Positions 28,364 to 36,968 of a DNA stretch of 64,000 nucleotides are shown piece after piece (positions within the stretch are counted from its first letter, which is position 1; every line of letters starts with the position of its first letter). The position numbers were made by a program, and so were the translations under genes. Under the pieces are notes generated by a model. That model made no database searches. It had not been told where the DNA came from and saw nothing but the letters and a program-made list of their open reading frames with translations. Source of the stretch: Solimonas marina (GTDB lineage: Bacteria > Pseudomonadota > Gammaproteobacteria > Nevskiales > Nevskiaceae); the NCBI RefSeq assembly GCF_012241385.1, contig NZ_JAAVXB010000010.1, positions 124,001 through 188,000 of the forward strand, read 5' to 3'.

Positions 28364-28627
28364 ATGAAATCCATCGTTGCAGCAACGTTGCTCGGCATCG
28401 GGCTTGCCATGTCGGCGCCGGCTTTTGCCGTCACCAACATCAATACGGCGGATCAGAAGGCACTCGAGAAGCTGCCCGGCGTTGGGCCTGCGAAGGCGCA
28501 GGAGATCATCAAGCATCGGCCGTACAAGACCAAGGCCGATATTCAGAAGGTCGACGGGATTGGCCCGAAGACGTACAAGATGATCGAGCCCGAGATCACG
28601 GTCGGAGGTCCGGCCAAGAAGAATTAA
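28364..28627 (+). CDS. ComEA-like helix-hairpin-helix exported protein
   Basis: An 87-aa exported DNA-binding protein. The signal peptide MKSIVAATLLGIGLAMSAPAFA is followed by 'NINTADQKALEKLPGVGPAKAQEIIKHRPYKTKADIQKVDGIGPKTYKMI', with two helix-hairpin-helix motifs. Periplasmic ComEA proteins bind incoming DNA during natural transformation, which fits the nearby type IV pilin gene about 4.9 kb upstream. GGGAG lies 8 bases before ATG 28364. It is a single-gene unit with its own terminator. Confidence 0.92.
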   Translation: MKSIVAATLLGIGLAMSAPAFAVTNINTADQKALEKLPGVGPAKAQEIIKHRPYKTKADIQKVDGIGPKTYKMIEPEITVGGPAKKN

Positions 28628-28648
28628 TACATGAACTCCGCGTCTTGA

Positions 28649-28677
28649 ACGGGCGGCCATTGGACCGCCCGTTTTTT
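28649..28677 (+). terminator. Terminator of comEA-like gene
   Basis: ACGGGCGG/CCGCCCGT stem, then six T. It lies 22 bases after the stop codon. Confidence 0.88.
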
Positions 28678-28753
28678 GTTTGCCTGAAGCGGTGGCCTGC
28701 GCCGGAGGTGCGTCTGGATTTTTTGTTGTGCTACGGCATGGCACCATGGCCGC

Positions 28754-29212
28754 ATGAAGCATTTACTGGTCGTCTTCAGCAGTCAGTCCGGACATACACG
28801 CGCCATGTGCGACGCGGTCTGCGAGGGAACGGCTGAGGAAGCATCTGCTGTCGACACACGCTTGCGATTTGCCAACGAAGCGGATCTCGACGACCTCCTC
28901 TGGGCAGAAGCACTGCTCATCGGGACGCCGGAGAATTTCGGATATATGAGCGGGCTGATCAAGGATTTTCTTGATCGCACCTATTATCCGGCGGAAGGCA
29001 AAACCGTCGGCTTGCCGTATGCGCTATTCATCAGCGCAGGAAACGATGGCAGCGGTGCGGCGCGCGCCATCGAACGCATTGCGACGGGATACGGCTGGCG
29101 CGCGATCGCTGAACCCTTGATCCTGAAGGGCGAACTCACGGCCGACGGGCTGAAGCAATGCCGGGAGCTGGGTGCCGTAGTGGCTGCGGGATTGGCGAGT
29201 GGCATTTTTTGA
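28754..29212 (+). CDS. Flavodoxin-fold NAD(P)H oxidoreductase
   Basis: A 152-aa flavodoxin-like protein. The FMN phosphate loop is 'SSQSGHTRAM' at the N-terminus, and 'GTPENFGYMSGLIKDFLDRTYY' and 'ALFISAGNDGSGAARAIERI' are typical of NAD(P)H-dependent FMN reductases. It probably handles electrons for an unknown acceptor. It stands alone on this strand. Confidence 0.85.
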   Translation: MKHLLVVFSSQSGHTRAMCDAVCEGTAEEASAVDTRLRFANEADLDDLLWAEALLIGTPENFGYMSGLIKDFLDRTYYPAEGKTVGLPYALFISAGNDGSGAARAIERIATGYGWRAIAEPLILKGELTADGLKQCRELGAVVAAGLASGIF

Positions 29213-29345
29213 GTGCGCGAAGCACGCATCAAATCCAAGTCGGGTCCGTAACGAACAGACCCCTCCTCGGGCGACGAAGAGAGGTCTGCGGTTTCGCTAT
29301 ACGACAGGACGGCAGCTGCCGCGTTGGCGGTGCACCGGCTTGAAT

Positions 29346-29906
29346 TTAGATCTGCCCACCGAAGCTGTAGCGCAAACCCACTTCGTAGCGGTCGTCATCA
29401 CCACTCTGGAACGCACCCTGCAGCGACACCGCCGGGGTCAGCGCGTACAGCGCATCGAGACGGAACGATGTCGCGTCATCATGGTGGTCGTGATCGAGGT
29501 TGACGTAGCGCACCTGGGGATCGAGTTCCAAGCGTGTATTAGGAACCGACCAGCGCAAACCACCGCGCAGACCGTAGCCGCTCGCATCACCGCCGTGATC
29601 GACATCGAAGTGCTCGTATGAGCCACCCAGAATGACATCGACCTGAGGCGTCAACGGCGCATGGAAGATGCCGCCAAGACTCAGCTGATCAACATTGTCG
29701 ACCGAGTTGTATTCGATAAACGGTGCGATCGGTGACAGCACGTCGACGGAGCCTTTCAGGTGATAGCCGCTGTCGTCACCAGGCTGATCCCAGTTCAGGT
29801 AACCGCCTTCGATGTAGTTGTAGTCGTGCGCGTAGGCGAACGTCGGCGCGAGCAACATCGTCATCACGCCAGCCTTGATCAGGTGAGACCGCATCGACTT
29901 CTTCAT
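29346..29906 (-). CDS. Small outer-membrane beta-barrel protein (YfaZ/porin-like)
   Basis: A 186-aa exported protein with signal peptide 'MKKSMRSHLIKAGVMTMLLAPTFAYA'. The mature part alternates hydrophobic strands ('YIEGGYLNWD', 'VDVILGGSYEHFDVDHGG', 'YGLRGGLRWSVPNTRLEL') and ends 'YEVGLRYSFGGQI', so an eight-stranded barrel is likely. Several His/Asp clusters (DHDHHDD) might bind metal. I could not place it firmly in a family; YfaZ is the closest idea. The RBS GGAGG sits just before the ATG. Confidence 0.75.
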   Translation of the reverse strand: MKKSMRSHLIKAGVMTMLLAPTFAYAHDYNYIEGGYLNWDQPGDDSGYHLKGSVDVLSPIAPFIEYNSVDNVDQLSLGGIFHAPLTPQVDVILGGSYEHFDVDHGGDASGYGLRGGLRWSVPNTRLELDPQVRYVNLDHDHHDDATSFRLDALYALTPAVSLQGAFQSGDDDRYEVGLRYSFGGQI

Positions 29907-29964
29907 GAAACCTCCGGTGAACTTTTTGTGATAGTTGGCGGCCGGAGGTTGCAGGGACGGCGCT

Positions 29965-30876
29965 TTATCCCGACTGAACTGGCGGGCTTGGTGACCTTGA
30001 TCCGGCGTGGCGGATCACGCTCGCGGCCAACCTTGGCACCAGTTGCGGCGGCAGGTCATGGCCCATACCGGCGATCACTTCGAGGTCGGCTTTTGGAATC
30101 AATCGGGCCAGCTCGTGAGCGGCCGCCACCGGAATCAGCGGATCATCGGCGCCGTGAATCACCTGCGTTGGTACCGCCAGATGTCGCAGGGCCTTGGCGC
30201 GGCTTTTTGCGGCCAGGATCGCCACGGTCTGCCGAGCGACGCCGCCGGGGCGAAAGGCGCGATCAAATTGCGCGGCCGACTGCGTGTAGAGCGCGTCTTC
30301 GGGCGTCGGGAAATCAGGGCTGCCGATCATTTGCATCGTGCGCATCGAATAGCGAACGATGTCTTCTCGCGATTTGAGCTTGGGCCGCAAGACCATTCGC
30401 AAGCGCACCGGCCAGCGCGCACCGGGCAGCGCGGGATTACCGGAGTGGGTCATGACCAAGGTCAGCGTCTGGAGCCGCTGCGGACGTCGGATCGCCATCA
30501 ATTGCGCAATCATGCCGCCCATCGACACGCCAACGACGTGCGCGCGCGGCACCTGCAGCGCGTCGAGTAGCGCAATCGCATCATTGGCCATGTCATCGAG
30601 TGCATATGGCGCGCGAACCGGCAGGCGCAGCGTACTGGCGAGCCCCGCGCGTAACAAATCCGGGCGCCCGAGATGCTTCATTTCCGTCGACAGGCCAGCA
30701 TCACGATTGTCGAAGCGAATCACGTAAAAGCCGGCGGCAACCAGCGCATCGCAAAACGGCTGCGGCCACGTGATCAGCTGGCCCGCGAGCCCCATGACCA
30801 GCAGCAGCGGCGGATGCGACGAATCACCGGCGGTCTCGTACTGCAGCGTGACGCCGTTTACGTCAACAGAAGGCAT
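29965..30876 (-). CDS. Alpha/beta hydrolase
   Basis: A 303-aa alpha/beta hydrolase. It has the nucleophile elbow GVSMGG near residue 115, an acid candidate in 'GADDPLIPVAAAHELA' and a catalytic His in 'GMGHDLPPQL'. The oxyanion region is 'LLVMGLAGQLITWP'. The resemblance is to esterase/EstX or haloperoxidase-like cytosolic enzymes; the substrate is unknown. It has no signal peptide and no operon partner. Confidence 0.9.
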   Translation of the reverse strand: MPSVDVNGVTLQYETAGDSSHPPLLLVMGLAGQLITWPQPFCDALVAAGFYVIRFDNRDAGLSTEMKHLGRPDLLRAGLASTLRLPVRAPYALDDMANDAIALLDALQVPRAHVVGVSMGGMIAQLMAIRRPQRLQTLTLVMTHSGNPALPGARWPVRLRMVLRPKLKSREDIVRYSMRTMQMIGSPDFPTPEDALYTQSAAQFDRAFRPGGVARQTVAILAAKSRAKALRHLAVPTQVIHGADDPLIPVAAAHELARLIPKADLEVIAGMGHDLPPQLVPRLAASVIRHAGSRSPSPPVQSG

Positions 30877-30951
30877 CGTGGCGGTCCCAGAATGGATATC
30901 GCACGATGATGCCGGATACCCATGAAGATCGTGAGTGGCCGCCTCGCGAAT

Positions 30952-31908
30952 TCAGCTGGACGAATCGCCATTGACGATGTCCGCAGGACACGCATCCTGA
31001 TTCGGCAACTCCTTGCGGGTTTCCGACAAAGCGCTTGCGTAGCGGCCGTCGGTATCGAGCAGCTGCGCGGCGTCCAGATCGGCGATCGCCAGCTTGCGGC
31101 ATTGCAACGCGCCGAGCGCGCTCGCGCGGTTGTTGCGCGCCACGACATCATCCTGCAGCGTAATCGCCTTGCCGTAATCGCGCACCGCCTGCGGCCATCG
31201 CGCGCGCCGTGCCGCAATATTGCCAAGCGCGGTCCAGGACATCGCCGAGTCGGGCCAGCGCGCGGCAGCTGCCTGATAGCCCTGCGCCGCTAGATCGAGG
31301 CGATTCAGCGATTCGAGCGGCGCGACCGCCGCCAGCCACTGTGTTTGATCGGCGCTGGCCGGCACGCGGTCCAGCGACGAAACGACGACGGCCCATTGAT
31401 GGCTGTACTTCCAGCTGCGCGCCAGCGCTCCGGTCGTCATCATCTTGCGTTCGGTCACACCAGAACGCAGCACATACGTTTGCTGGTCCGGTTGATATCC
31501 GACAACAACGGCGTAGTGCCAAACCGGCAGCCAGGAAAAGCCTAGATTCAGTAGCACCAGTACCGGCTGGCCGGATTCCAGCTCGCGGACGATCGCGTCC
31601 TGCGTCCCCGGAATGCGGACCGCGACACGATCATGTCGCCGCGTCGCCGCGATGATTTCAGACTGCAGACTGCCCTTGCGGTCCGGCAGATAAACCTCCG
31701 ACACCAACGCGTCCGGCGCTGTCGCTTCGCCGCTGGCCCCCAGCGCGGTGGCTAGCGCAGCAGGGCCACATTGATAGCGCTTCTGAGGATAGAAAGGAAC
31801 GGACGACAGCTCGACGGCGTGGCCGTCAGGCCGGGGCATCGGAGGCGCGCTCGCGCAGCCGGCCAAAAGGCCGGCCGCGACGAGCAACAAGCAAAGCCGC
31901 CGCCTCAA
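30952..31908 (-). CDS. PA2778-family lipoprotein cysteine peptidase with TPR repeats
   Basis: A 318-aa protein with a lipoprotein signal (lipobox LLAGC). The C39-like peptidase half (residues about 35-180) shows Cys in 'KRYQCGPAALATAL' and His in 'VWHYAVVVGYQ', then a TPR-like C-terminal half ('WPDSAMSWTALGNIAARRARWPQAVRDYGKAI'). It belongs to the PA2778 family, of unknown role, and is expected to be a periplasmic/outer-membrane-anchored peptidase. Four bases overlap with the upstream PA2779-like gene, so the two are co-translated. Confidence 0.9.
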   Translation of the reverse strand: MRRRLCLLLVAAGLLAGCASAPPMPRPDGHAVELSSVPFYPQKRYQCGPAALATALGASGEATAPDALVSEVYLPDRKGSLQSEIIAATRRHDRVAVRIPGTQDAIVRELESGQPVLVLLNLGFSWLPVWHYAVVVGYQPDQQTYVLRSGVTERKMMTTGALARSWKYSHQWAVVVSSLDRVPASADQTQWLAAVAPLESLNRLDLAAQGYQAAAARWPDSAMSWTALGNIAARRARWPQAVRDYGKAITLQDDVVARNNRASALGALQCRKLAIADLDAAQLLDTDGRYASALSETRKELPNQDACPADIVNGDSSS

Positions 31909-32288
31909 AACGAGCTGAAGATGTGCGTCACACCGACCAGCTCGAGAATCACCAGCACCAGGAACACGACGCCGAGCACGACGAACAGGCCGTCGCCGCC
32001 AGCGGGCTGCTCATTGATGTTCTGCGCCAGCTGGCTCAGCTCTTCATTGCTCAGCGACGCCACACGGTCTTGCGCATCGGTCGGGTTGACGCCCAACTTC
32101 TCCATCTCCGCAACGACATCCTGTCGCTGCATGAAGGCATTCACCGTGGCGAGGTCATCGGTCCGCGCCTGCGTGGTGACCATCTGCTCCGTGCCAATGA
32201 TGGCCGCACGCGCCGGCGCCGGGGCCGTCGCCAGAACCATCCCCATGCAGACCATGCCGGTCAGTGCTCCGCGAGCCATTCCTTTCAT
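31905..32288 (-). CDS. PA2779-family small membrane protein
   Basis: A 127-aa protein with signal peptide 'GMARGALTGMVCMGMVLATAPAPARA', a middle helical region ('TVNAFMQRQDVVAEMEKLGVNPTDAQDRVASLSNEEL') and one C-terminal membrane helix ('GLFVVLGVVFLVLVILELVGVTHIF'). This matches PA2779 of Pseudomonas, the constant partner of PA2778. The function is unknown; it may be a substrate or membrane anchor of the peptidase. Confidence 0.88.
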   Translation of the reverse strand: MKGMARGALTGMVCMGMVLATAPAPARAAIIGTEQMVTTQARTDDLATVNAFMQRQDVVAEMEKLGVNPTDAQDRVASLSNEELSQLAQNINEQPAGGDGLFVVLGVVFLVLVILELVGVTHIFSSF

Positions 32289-32457
32289 CTGTTCACTCCT
32301 TTGCGTGTAGGGCCCCCGTCATGATCGGCGGCGCCCGGGAAACCTCGCGCAAATGCGCTGAATGACGACTGAAAAATGATCTTACGTCATGCCCACGGCT
32401 CGCAAGCTGCACGAAATTTGCGGGACAATGCGCCACGTTCCGTTCGACTGGCCCTGT

Positions 32458-32943
32458 ATGTCCCGCAACATCGCTCTGCGTCGCTCCCCAATTCATGGCA
32501 ACGGCGTCTTCGCCGCCCGTGACCTGCCCGCCGGCACCCGCATCGTCCAATACCGCGGCACGCTGCGCACCCACGACGATATCGATGCCTGTTACGGCGG
32601 CGATTACGATTCCGGCCACACTTTTTTGTTCACGCTCAACGAGACCTATGTCGTCGACGCCAACGTCGGCGGCAATGTCGCGCGCTGGATCAACACCAGT
32701 TGCGATCCCAATTGCGAAGCCGTCATCGTCGAAGACCCCAAGGGCGATCCGGCGCGCGACCGCATCTTCATCGAAACCATCAAAGCGATACCCGCCGGCA
32801 CCGAGCTGACGTACGACTACGGCATCACGCTCGACGAGCCTCACACCCCGCGCCTACGCAAGATCTGGGCGTGCCGCTGCGGTGCGTCTGCGTGCACCGG
32901 GACCATGCTGCGCCCCAAGCGCAAACGCCGCGCCACGGCCTGA
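32458..32943 (+). CDS. SET-domain protein-lysine methyltransferase
   Basis: A 161-aa (from ATG 32458) or up to 184-aa protein; earlier in-frame ATGs exist at 32389 and 32428, and none has a clear ribosome site. The SET core contains 'SPIHGNGVFAARDLPAGTRIVQYRG', 'WINTSCDPNCEAVI' (pseudoknot NHxCxPN-like) and 'GTELTYDYG', and ends in a post-SET Cys cluster (C-x-C-x4-C). Bacterial SET proteins methylate lysines of ribosomal or nucleoid proteins; the target is unknown. It resembles eukaryotic-type SET domains. Confidence 0.88.
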   Translation: MSRNIALRRSPIHGNGVFAARDLPAGTRIVQYRGTLRTHDDIDACYGGDYDSGHTFLFTLNETYVVDANVGGNVARWINTSCDPNCEAVIVEDPKGDPARDRIFIETIKAIPAGTELTYDYGITLDEPHTPRLRKIWACRCGASACTGTMLRPKRKRRATA

Positions 32944-32967
32944 TCGCCGGCGCCGAGGCGTTTGGCG

Positions 32968-33372
32968 CTACCAGCTGCTGGCGGTGCGGCGCCGCAGCGC
33001 CAGCACAGCCAGCATCGTTCCCAGAAGCTCAACGAGGACGAAGACACCAAGAGCGGGCGGCGCGGCGTGACTGATCCGCATAATGAGCAGCGCCGCGACG
33101 ACGATGCGGGCGACTGCATCGATCGCGACCAAGCGCCGATCGTCAGCCCAGCGCAGCCTGGCGCCATTCCAGCACGCGCCGAGCACCCCGAGCAGCTGCG
33201 CGAACGTCACGGCCAGTGGACTGAGCGTCTGCCACGAGGGAGGGATCGGCAATGCGCCGCCCGCTGACAACAGCACCAGCATCCATCGCTCCGTGACGCC
33301 AGGCACGGCCAACGGCGCCGTGATCACAAGGTCAATCAGAGCGAACAAACGGACACCAGCGAAACCCCTCAT
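32968..33372 (-). CDS. Small four-helix membrane protein, unknown
   Basis: A 134-aa membrane protein. ATG 33372 is chosen because of GGGAG 5 bases upstream. Four hydrophobic segments (ALIDLVITAPLAV, LLSAGGALPI..PLAVTFAQLLGVLGA, AIDAVARIVVAALLIM, LGVFVLVELLGTMLAVLAL) suggest an inner-membrane bundle. I recognise no family. It is convergent with the SET gene. Confidence 0.65.
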   Translation of the reverse strand: MRGFAGVRLFALIDLVITAPLAVPGVTERWMLVLLSAGGALPIPPSWQTLSPLAVTFAQLLGVLGACWNGARLRWADDRRLVAIDAVARIVVAALLIMRISHAAPPALGVFVLVELLGTMLAVLALRRRTASSW

Positions 33373-33508
33373 CTCATCTCCCTGTGAATTGGCTGTTGCA
33401 GGCATCGCGGCGCGTGGCCGCGCAAAGCATCAGCATATGCGGATCATTGCATTGCGCAAACCCGATGCCAGATCGGCCATGCGCATTGCGCCGTGCTTCT
33501 GTTTCGCC

Positions 33509-33542
33509 CAAAAAAAAGCCGCGACTGCCGCCGCGGCTTTTT
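33509..33542. terminator. Terminator of the cold-shock gene
   Basis: AAAGCCGCG and CGCGGCTTT stems flanked by A- and T-runs on both sides. It is canonical for the minus-strand cold-shock gene and usable in both directions. Confidence 0.85.
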
Positions 33543-33573
33543 GCCGGCAATGATTGCCGGAATCGAGCGGTCC

Positions 33574-33786
33574 TTAGAGCGGGCGAATCGCCGCCGCCTG
33601 CAGGCCCTTCGGGCCGCGACGCACTTCGTACTGGACTTTCTGGCCTTCCTTCAGGGTCTTGAAGCCGGTCCCCTGAATCTCACGGAAATGCGCGAAGAGA
33701 TCCTCACCGCCTCCCTCAGGCGTGATGAAGCCAAACCCCTTGGCATCGTTGAACCACTTGACCGTGCCGGTCGAGACATTAGACAT
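33574..33786 (-). CDS. Cold-shock-domain protein (CspA family)
   Basis: A 70-aa single-domain nucleic-acid chaperone. It has RNP1 KGFGFI and a variant RNP2 (DLFAHF for the usual DVFVHF). '[29 protein letters not shown]' is standard. Such proteins bind single-stranded RNA/DNA and limit RNA structure. The long upstream non-coding region and a strong terminator are normal for csp genes. Confidence 0.95.
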   Translation of the reverse strand: MSNVSTGTVKWFNDAKGFGFITPEGGGEDLFAHFREIQGTGFKTLKEGQKVQYEVRRGPKGLQAAAIRPL

Positions 33787-34139
33787 GCAACGTTCCCTCT
33801 GACGTCATTGAAAAACGGGCTTACACCCACTCCAGTGCAAGTAGCGCTCAAGTAACGCAACCAGAGGTTCCGTACTGCATTGCCGAATCCCACCTGTCGC
33901 AATGACTTTGCTTGAAACACGACTGCGTTTAGGAATGTACACCGACATCCGGCGCGCCGTCTAACCACTCCCATCAAGCCGTTTTTGAGCAGTTTCTTCC
34001 GCAATAACGCATCCTCGCTGCAGATAAGGTCATCGCAGCTCGACATTCACGGACCCCCAGCACCGGCAGCGGCCGACCGCTCGGCCGCGCCGATCCCGAA
34101 ACATCTGCGCGGCAACTCACCGTCAGACAGAAACGAAAA
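33787..34139 (-). other. Intergenic region with csp leader
   Basis: This region of about 350 bases lies upstream of the minus-strand csp gene. It may carry a long 5' untranslated leader as in other csp genes. I see no additional gene and no obvious box. Confidence 0.4.
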
Positions 34140-34168
34140 AAGGCGGCAGCCTGAACGGCTGCCGCCTT
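34135..34168 (-). terminator. Terminator of the lipoprotein pair
   Basis: A perfect 12-bp stem AAGGCGGCAGCC/GGCTGCCGCCTT with loop TGAAC. Read on the minus strand it is followed by a run of T and lies 28 bases downstream of the Ig-like gene. Confidence 0.92.
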
Positions 34169-34196
34169 CAATTTCATCGCAGCGCCGCTCGCCGAC

Positions 34197-35558
34197 TCAG
34201 TAGTCGGTCTGCTGCAGCACGTGCACTGTCGCGTGCTCTTCGAGTTCGCCAGCCGGATCACTGTCATAGGTCGCGAACACGCGAGCGTCGCCACCGACGT
34301 CGTACGGTGTCATCAAGCCGCCGTTGATGCCACTTGAAGTGACGGTCAGCAAATCCGAATCACCGGTGTCGTACAGTACCCAATTGACCAAGCGGGTAAC
34401 CGGGCGCTCGACGCCATCTTCAAACGTTCCGTAAGCCTGCAACTGACCGAGGTTCGGGAACTGCAGATTGGTCTCGGTCGGATCAATGCGCAGGCTGAGC
34501 ATGTCGGTGTCGGTGAACGTGTAGACGCGCGTCGTCGTCGACATGTCGATACCGTCCTCGTCATACGTCAGCTTCAACGCGATCTCGCGGTTGAGGCGAT
34601 CCTCGTCGCCATTGACGAGCAGATATGGCGTCAGCTGCAGCTGGGTCGTGCCGTTGCTGTCCGTCGTCGTTGCCGCAGAGGACACTGACGTCGTCGCATT
34701 CGACTCGTTATAGCCGTCTGCCGCTTCGACATCGACCTGCCCCGACAGGTTTTGATTCGGCGCACTGGTGTCATCGAACACCGCTTCGACCTTGACACGA
34801 TCGCCGAGCACGACCGGCACCGGCTGGTCCTCCGGCTGCTCGTACGTCAGCTTCAGCGACGAGACATTGCCAATGCTCATGACCTGCGTCAGATACTTGT
34901 TGCAGGCCGGCAGGCGCGCTTCGAGCGTGAAGTCCTGATCGACCGGCGTCCTCGACGCCGTCACCAGCGACACACCGGAAACAACGGCCGGCGCGCCGGC
35001 GTCGGTGATCGACCAGACCGCGCTCGACGTCAGATCCTGCTCGAGCTGATCGAGCTGCGGCTGCACATAGAGGCTGAACGTCGTCTGCGAATCCGGCGCC
35101 ATGCGCGTCAGCACCGGCGAAATCCGCATGCTGCTGATCTCGGCGGCATTGACACCGATCGACGCCGTCATGGTGTCGGCGTAGGTCGCGGTGATGACGG
35201 CACTGCCCGTCGAACGCGCGATGACGGTCCCGGTCGCATAGTAGCTGCCGGAACCCGCATAGGTTTCGATATCGCCATTGCTGACGTCGATCACGCCGGG
35301 ATTGCTGCTGCTCCAGACCACGCGAGCCGAGACATCCGTCGTACTCGCATGGTTGCCGTCATCATCGGCAAACGTCGCCGTCGCCGACAGCGTCGACGTC
35401 TGGCACTCGACCATGTCGACAGCGTCCGGACTGGAGTCGTACGTGACCTCCAGCGACTGCGGACCCTTGCCCGTACCGACCGGAGACCCGCCGTTACATC
35501 CCGCCAAAAGAACTGCGGCGCCGATTAAGGCGCCGCAGGACAGACGAAAGACCATCAC
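34197..35558 (-). CDS. Bacterial Ig-like (Big2-type) surface lipoprotein
   Basis: A 453-aa lipoprotein with lipobox LLAGC. It contains about four beta-rich repeats with Big2 features ('ATATFADDDGNHASTTDVSARVVWSSSNPGVIDV', 'GSAVITATYADTMTASIGVNAAEI'). The start overlaps the stop of the NHL gene: GTG 35558 gives 4 nt, or ATG 35555 gives 1 nt (TGATG). The two proteins are made together and probably lie on the cell surface or in the periplasm. Ligand and function are unknown. Confidence 0.8.
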   Translation of the reverse strand: MMVFRLSCGALIGAAVLLAGCNGGSPVGTGKGPQSLEVTYDSSPDAVDMVECQTSTLSATATFADDDGNHASTTDVSARVVWSSSNPGVIDVSNGDIETYAGSGSYYATGTVIARSTGSAVITATYADTMTASIGVNAAEISSMRISPVLTRMAPDSQTTFSLYVQPQLDQLEQDLTSSAVWSITDAGAPAVVSGVSLVTASRTPVDQDFTLEARLPACNKYLTQVMSIGNVSSLKLTYEQPEDQPVPVVLGDRVKVEAVFDDTSAPNQNLSGQVDVEAADGYNESNATTSVSSAATTTDSNGTTQLQLTPYLLVNGDEDRLNREIALKLTYDEDGIDMSTTTRVYTFTDTDMLSLRIDPTETNLQFPNLGQLQAYGTFEDGVERPVTRLVNWVLYDTGDSDLLTVTSSGINGGLMTPYDVGGDARVFATYDSDPAGELEEHATVHVLQQTDY

Positions 35559-36814
35559 GGGGCGTACATCTCCACGCGGCTGTTACCACGATCGGTGATG
35601 TAGAGCACACCGCCCTCGACGTAGACGCCGGTGGGACCGTTCAGCGTGTGCTTGGTCGCCGCACCATTTTCCTGATCGTCGTCGTCGTTGTCGGTCTTGC
35701 CGTCCTGATCATCATCGTTCGCGGCCGAGGCCGTGAAGTTCTGGTTGTCCTGACCGTAGACCAGCGACGCGCTCATGCCATTGGAAGCCGGCATCGAGTC
35801 GAACTTCACGACGCGATTGCTGCCACGATCGGCGACCCAGAACTGCGCGCCATCCGAAGCAACACCGGTCGGCGACTCGAAGGTCGAAGCCGAGGTGCTG
35901 TAGGTCGAACGGTTGAAGTCCGTCTGGCCGACCACGTAGGAGGCTTCCGTCGCGCTCGACTGCGGGAAGGTGCTCCAGTACAGCACGCGATAGTTACCGG
36001 TGTCGGCCACCAGCAGCTGGGTACCGTCGGTCCAGATCGACGTCGGCTTGTACATGTCGGCAGCGCCGTCATCATCGCCATTCGACGTGAAATCGCTCTG
36101 ACCGAGGACGATGCTGGCGTCTTCAGTGCCGGCGGTCGGCACGCTGCTCCAGATCAGCACACGGTTGTTGCCCTGGTCAGCGACGATCAGCTTGTTGTTG
36201 CTGATCACGGCCGCGGTCGGCGCGTTGAAGTTCTGCGCGGTCGTGCCGGAAACCTGGGTCGTGAAGCTACCGCCCTGGCCGACGACGACGTCCGGACCGG
36301 CGTCGATTTCTGACTGCGTGGTCGGCGCGGTGTCCCAGATCAGCACGCGGTTGTTGCCGGTGTCGGCAACAACCAGCTGGCCGCCGCTACCGATCGAGAC
36401 CTGATACGGCGTCGCCAGCTTGCTGGCCGTCGTGCCGCTGGTCTTGGTCGTGAAGTCGTCCTGACCGATGACAAGGTCCGCGACCTGGCCGTTGGTCGTC
36501 GGAATGCTCGTCCAGACCAGAATGCGATTGTTCGCCGTGTCGGCGACATACAGCTTGGTGCCATCCGAGGCAACGTTGCCGAACGGCGTCGCCAGCGTGT
36601 AGCTCTGCGGCGTGGACTGCGTGTCGTTCACGTCATCCTGCTGGAAGTTCGTGTGGCCGATCACCTGGAAGGCCGTCTCCCAGTCGATGTTGTCACCGCC
36701 ACCGCCGCCGCAAGCAGCCAGCAGCAGCGTCGACGCGGTCACGACAAGCGAGGATTTGCGCACGAGGCGGCGGGGGGAAAGCAAAGAGGCCGCGAAGGCA
36801 CGACGAAGACGCAT
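35555..36814 (-). CDS. NHL-repeat lipoprotein
   Basis: A 419-aa lipoprotein with lipobox LLAAC followed by GGGGGDN. About six to seven NHL repeats follow, each with 'LYVADTANNRILVW'-like strands ('IVADQGNNRVLIW', 'LLVADTGNYRVLYW', 'FWVADRGSNRVVKF', 'LYITDRGNSRVEMY'), predicting a beta propeller. An AAGGAG site precedes ATG 36814. NHL propellers bind proteins, glycans or RNA; here, an extracytoplasmic role. It is the first gene of the pair and lies downstream of a two-component system on the same strand. Confidence 0.88.
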   Translation of the reverse strand: MRLRRAFAASLLSPRRLVRKSSLVVTASTLLLAACGGGGGDNIDWETAFQVIGHTNFQQDDVNDTQSTPQSYTLATPFGNVASDGTKLYVADTANNRILVWTSIPTTNGQVADLVIGQDDFTTKTSGTTASKLATPYQVSIGSGGQLVVADTGNNRVLIWDTAPTTQSEIDAGPDVVVGQGGSFTTQVSGTTAQNFNAPTAAVISNNKLIVADQGNNRVLIWSSVPTAGTEDASIVLGQSDFTSNGDDDGAADMYKPTSIWTDGTQLLVADTGNYRVLYWSTFPQSSATEASYVVGQTDFNRSTYSTSASTFESPTGVASDGAQFWVADRGSNRVVKFDSMPASNGMSASLVYGQDNQNFTASAANDDDQDGKTDNDDDDQENGAATKHTLNGPTGVYVEGGVLYITDRGNSRVEMYAP

Positions 36815-36968
36815 GAAAACTCCTTGACACTAAGGCAGGAATGAATCGACCGGCGGGGCCGCCAGCACTATAAATGGAATACTGTCGACAACGGGCGCGG
36901 GAGGCTGCGGCATTGTGTATGAAGTCTTAACAAAATTCGAGCCTGCGCGGCTGGGGGAGATCATTCAG

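Noticed and set aside
33543..33560. Second hairpin next to the cold-shock terminator
   Set aside because: A short palindrome with a 1-base centre; too small to call as a separate terminator.
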